Below are positions 62,242 through 64,000 of a DNA stretch of 64,000 bases, piece by piece (position 1 is the stretch's first letter; every line of letters starts with the position of its first letter). The stretch is taken from contig JARKRC010000045.1 of assembly GCA_029974595.1 (NCBI GenBank), positions 1-64,000 on the forward strand. Direction: 5' to 3'. Under the pieces are notes generated by a model. That model saw only the letters and a list, made by a program, of their open reading frames with translations, was not told the origin of the DNA and searched no databases. Source of the DNA: Ereboglobus sp. (lineage in GTDB: Bacteria; Verrucomicrobiota; Verrucomicrobiia; Opitutales; Opitutaceae). A program made the translations under genes and the position numbers.

Positions 62242-62984
62242 AGTTTCAGGCGTTTGAAAATGGATTCAGGAATCAGTCGTATCACCAACATGATCAGGCG
62301 CCAGAACCACGGCGTGTAGAGCACGTCACGCCCTTTTTCCGTCGCGGCCAGAATATCGCGGGCCGCGCGGTCGGCGGATACTTTCAGCAGGCTGTGGATG
62401 TGCGCGGCCATCGGCGTGTCCACATAGCCGGGTTTGACGGTTAGCACCCGCACGCCAGACGGGAACAGGCGGTTGCGCAGTCCTTGCAGGAAGGCAGTCA
62501 GTCCGGCCTTGGCTGCGCCATAGGCATAGTTGCTTTGGCGGCCCCGGTCGCCGGCCACCGAGGAAATCACGACAAGCGAACCACGACCGGCAGTTTCCAT
62601 GCGGTTAGCCAGATCGCCAAGGAATGATACCACACTGAGCAAGTTGATTTGGAACGAATGCAGGGCCTGCTCGAAATCCCGCTCGCACTTTTTCTGGTCA
62701 ATAAGCACGCCGTGGCAAATGAAAGCTGCGTCCATCTCGCCCAGCCATTCCCATGCGCGCTGCACAATGGCGGCATGGTTGGCGGGTTCCTCAAACGTCA
62801 CCGCCTGCACCTCCACCTGAACGCCGTGGCGCAGCCTCAAATCGCGTGCCATGAGGTCAAGTTTTTCCTTGGAGCGCCCTGCGAGAAACAGGGTGGCGCC
62901 GGAAGCCGCGAGCTGTCCGGCAAGCGCTTGCGCAATGCCGGAGGTGGCGCCAATGATAAGTGCTTTCTGAATGCGCATTTTCAT
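62238..62984 (-). CDS. short-chain dehydrogenase, DprE2-like
   Basis: The 248-residue SDR has the NAD(P) motif IIGATSGIAQALAG. It also has INLLSVVSFLGDLANRM, SSVAGDRGRQSNYAYGAAKA (catalytic S, Y and K), VRVLTVKPGYVDTPM, and a C-terminal hydrophobic helix WFWRLIMLVIRLIPESIFKR. This matches the DprE2 type, which reduces the keto-sugar made by DprE1 during decaprenylphosphoryl-arabinose synthesis in mycobacteria. It lies 15 bases after a DprE1-like gene, so the assignment rests on both sequence and context. Confidence 0.85.
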   Translation of the reverse strand: MKMRIQKALIIGATSGIAQALAGQLAASGATLFLAGRSKEKLDLMARDLRLRHGVQVEVQAVTFEEPANHAAIVQRAWEWLGEMDAAFICHGVLIDQKKCERDFEQALHSFQINLLSVVSFLGDLANRMETAGRGSLVVISSVAGDRGRQSNYAYGAAKAGLTAFLQGLRNRLFPSGVRVLTVKPGYVDTPMAAHIHSLLKVSADRAARDILAATEKGRDVLYTPWFWRLIMLVIRLIPESIFKRLKL

Positions 62985-62999
62985 GCCGGGCCGGCTCGT

Positions 63000-64000
63000 T
63001 TAGAGAAGTCCTTTGGTAAGGCGACGCCACGAATTTGAGGAAAACGCCGGGTCGACAAATGCGCTGAAGGCCTTCCAGTTGGGACAGGTTTTCGCAAAAC
63101 ACTCGGGCGGCATGAGCACATCCTTGCCGGGATTGAAAATGGCGCCGGCGTCCAGCCCGATGCGGAAGATTTTATCGAAAAGCTGCCGGGTGCGCGGGCC
63201 TTTGTTGGGAAAATCGATGCCGAGCGTAACGCCGGGACGCGGAAACGACATCAGGCCGGGCGAGCGCACGGAGCCGAGTTTTTTCAACACGGCCAGAAAC
63301 GCGCCTTGCCCCAATTTGGCGGCTTGTTTGAAAATTTCCCGCAACGCATCCCTGGCCGAATCGAGCGGTAGCACGATTTGCGCTTCATAAAATCCAGGCG
63401 TGCCATAGACGCGACGCCAATTTTTGACTGCATCCTGGGGATAAAAGAACCCCGCGTAGTGCTGGAGGCCGGATGTCTTTTGCCGAAGTTGTCGGCTGTA
63501 GTAGAGCTGGTTGAAAACACGGATGGAGAACCGGTTCAGTGCGAACGATGGAAATCCGCGCGGAAAATTAAACGGCTGCTCTCCGTGCGGTTTCAATCCG
63601 CCAGTGTCACTATCGGCATAGTTGCCTTGCATGTAAATACCCCGCCCCCGTGTGACGCAATCGACCCAGGCGACTGTATGCTCGAATTTTGCGTCAGAGC
63701 CTTCACATACATCGAAAAATTCGTCGAGATTGCGGAACTTGATCGACTCGGTTTCTATCATCGTGCTGCGAATGCGCCGGAGACGGAATTCCACCCACGT
63801 AATCAATCCCGTGAGGCCCATGCCGCCAATCGTCGCGGCAAACCAATCGCTGTTTTCCACAGGCGAGCAAACGAAGCGTCGATTGCCCGAACGCAGCAAT
63901 TCGAGGCGCGTCACATGGCATCCGAAGGTTCCTGCGCGGTGATGATTTTTACCGTGGACGTCATTGGCGACCGCGCCACCGAGCGTTACAAACCGCGTGC
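63000..64000 (-). CDS. FAD-dependent oxidoreductase, DprE1-like (5' end outside the window)
   Basis: The frame stays open to the window edge, so the N-terminus is missing; a GTG at 63914 is internal. The visible part begins FVTLGGAVANDVHGKNHHRA, the FAD_binding_4 motif with the histidine region seen in DprE1. It continues FAATIGGMGLTGLITWVEFR, and the C-terminal substrate domain has GIDFPNKGPRT and DAGAIFNPGKD. DprE1 oxidises decaprenylphosphoryl-ribose; here the polyprenyl carrier and sugar are inferred. It is the first visible gene of the operon running to the GT39-like gene. Confidence 0.85.
   Translation of the reverse strand, partial: TRFVTLGGAVANDVHGKNHHRAGTFGCHVTRLELLRSGNRRFVCSPVENSDWFAATIGGMGLTGLITWVEFRLRRIRSTMIETESIKFRNLDEFFDVCEGSDAKFEHTVAWVDCVTRGRGIYMQGNYADSDTGGLKPHGEQPFNFPRGFPSFALNRFSIRVFNQLYYSRQLRQKTSGLQHYAGFFYPQDAVKNWRRVYGTPGFYEAQIVLPLDSARDALREIFKQAAKLGQGAFLAVLKKLGSVRSPGLMSFPRPGVTLGIDFPNKGPRTRQLFDKIFRIGLDAGAIFNPGKDVLMPPECFAKTCPNWKAFSAFVDPAFSSNSWRRLTKGLL

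Overview
The window looks like chromosomal DNA of a Verrucomicrobium, most likely of the Opitutaceae. This rests on the gene set rather than a search: a GC-rich chromosome, a GH115 xylan glucuronidase, a DUF6250-type lipoprotein, a very large Ig/RCC1/NHL repeat surface protein, a Gram-negative envelope (beta-barrel porin, L-Ara4N lipid A pathway), and many intergenic palindromes built from iterated short words. No rRNA, tRNA or CRISPR array was recognised.

Layout. 1-9344: the membrane half of respiratory complex I in the order nuoH-J-K-L-M-M-N. It has two NuoM-type subunits and no nuoI between H and J. 9577-17928: a 2783-residue surface protein with a metzincin protease domain. 17920-19649 (minus): a small operon with an unknown protein, nadD and rsfS. 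20148-21702 (minus): queF and an outer-membrane barrel. 22168-26789: the rod-shape cluster mreB-mreC-mreD-mrdA. 26870-31440 (minus): a ferredoxin, GH115, and a DUF1573/rhodanese/MauE trio. 31662-39683: housekeeping genes (a DapF homologue, miaA, a lipid kinase, proC, an adenylate-kinase-like gene, uraA, efp). 39908-40864: two small membrane proteins. 40988-48596: a full arn pathway (arnT, B, C, A-formyltransferase, A-decarboxylase, D) with arnA split in two and a four-helix-bundle gene inserted. 49020-54918: purC, a soluble hybrid histidine kinase, a NERD protein, a second four-helix-bundle gene, sufE and tatD. 54919-64000: polysaccharide genes, partly of lower GC, ending in a DprE2/DprE1-like pair cut by the window edge.

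How the parts fit. Much of the window serves the envelope: cell shape and septal or lateral wall growth (Mre/PBP2), an outer-membrane barrel, lipid A modification with aminoarabinose, and a second polyprenyl-phosphate sugar route (GT2, GT-C and DprE1/E2-like enzymes).

The strongest unusual signals are: (i) two four-helix-bundle (23S intervening-sequence-protein family) genes, each enclosed by A/T-rich inverted repeats of the same style as the gene-less palindromes elsewhere in the window; (ii) a DapF homologue in which both catalytic cysteines are serine; (iii) an enlarged complex I arm whose second NuoM lacks the channel lysine of TM7; (iv) an ArnA formyltransferase that has absorbed two different interspersed repeats in frame.
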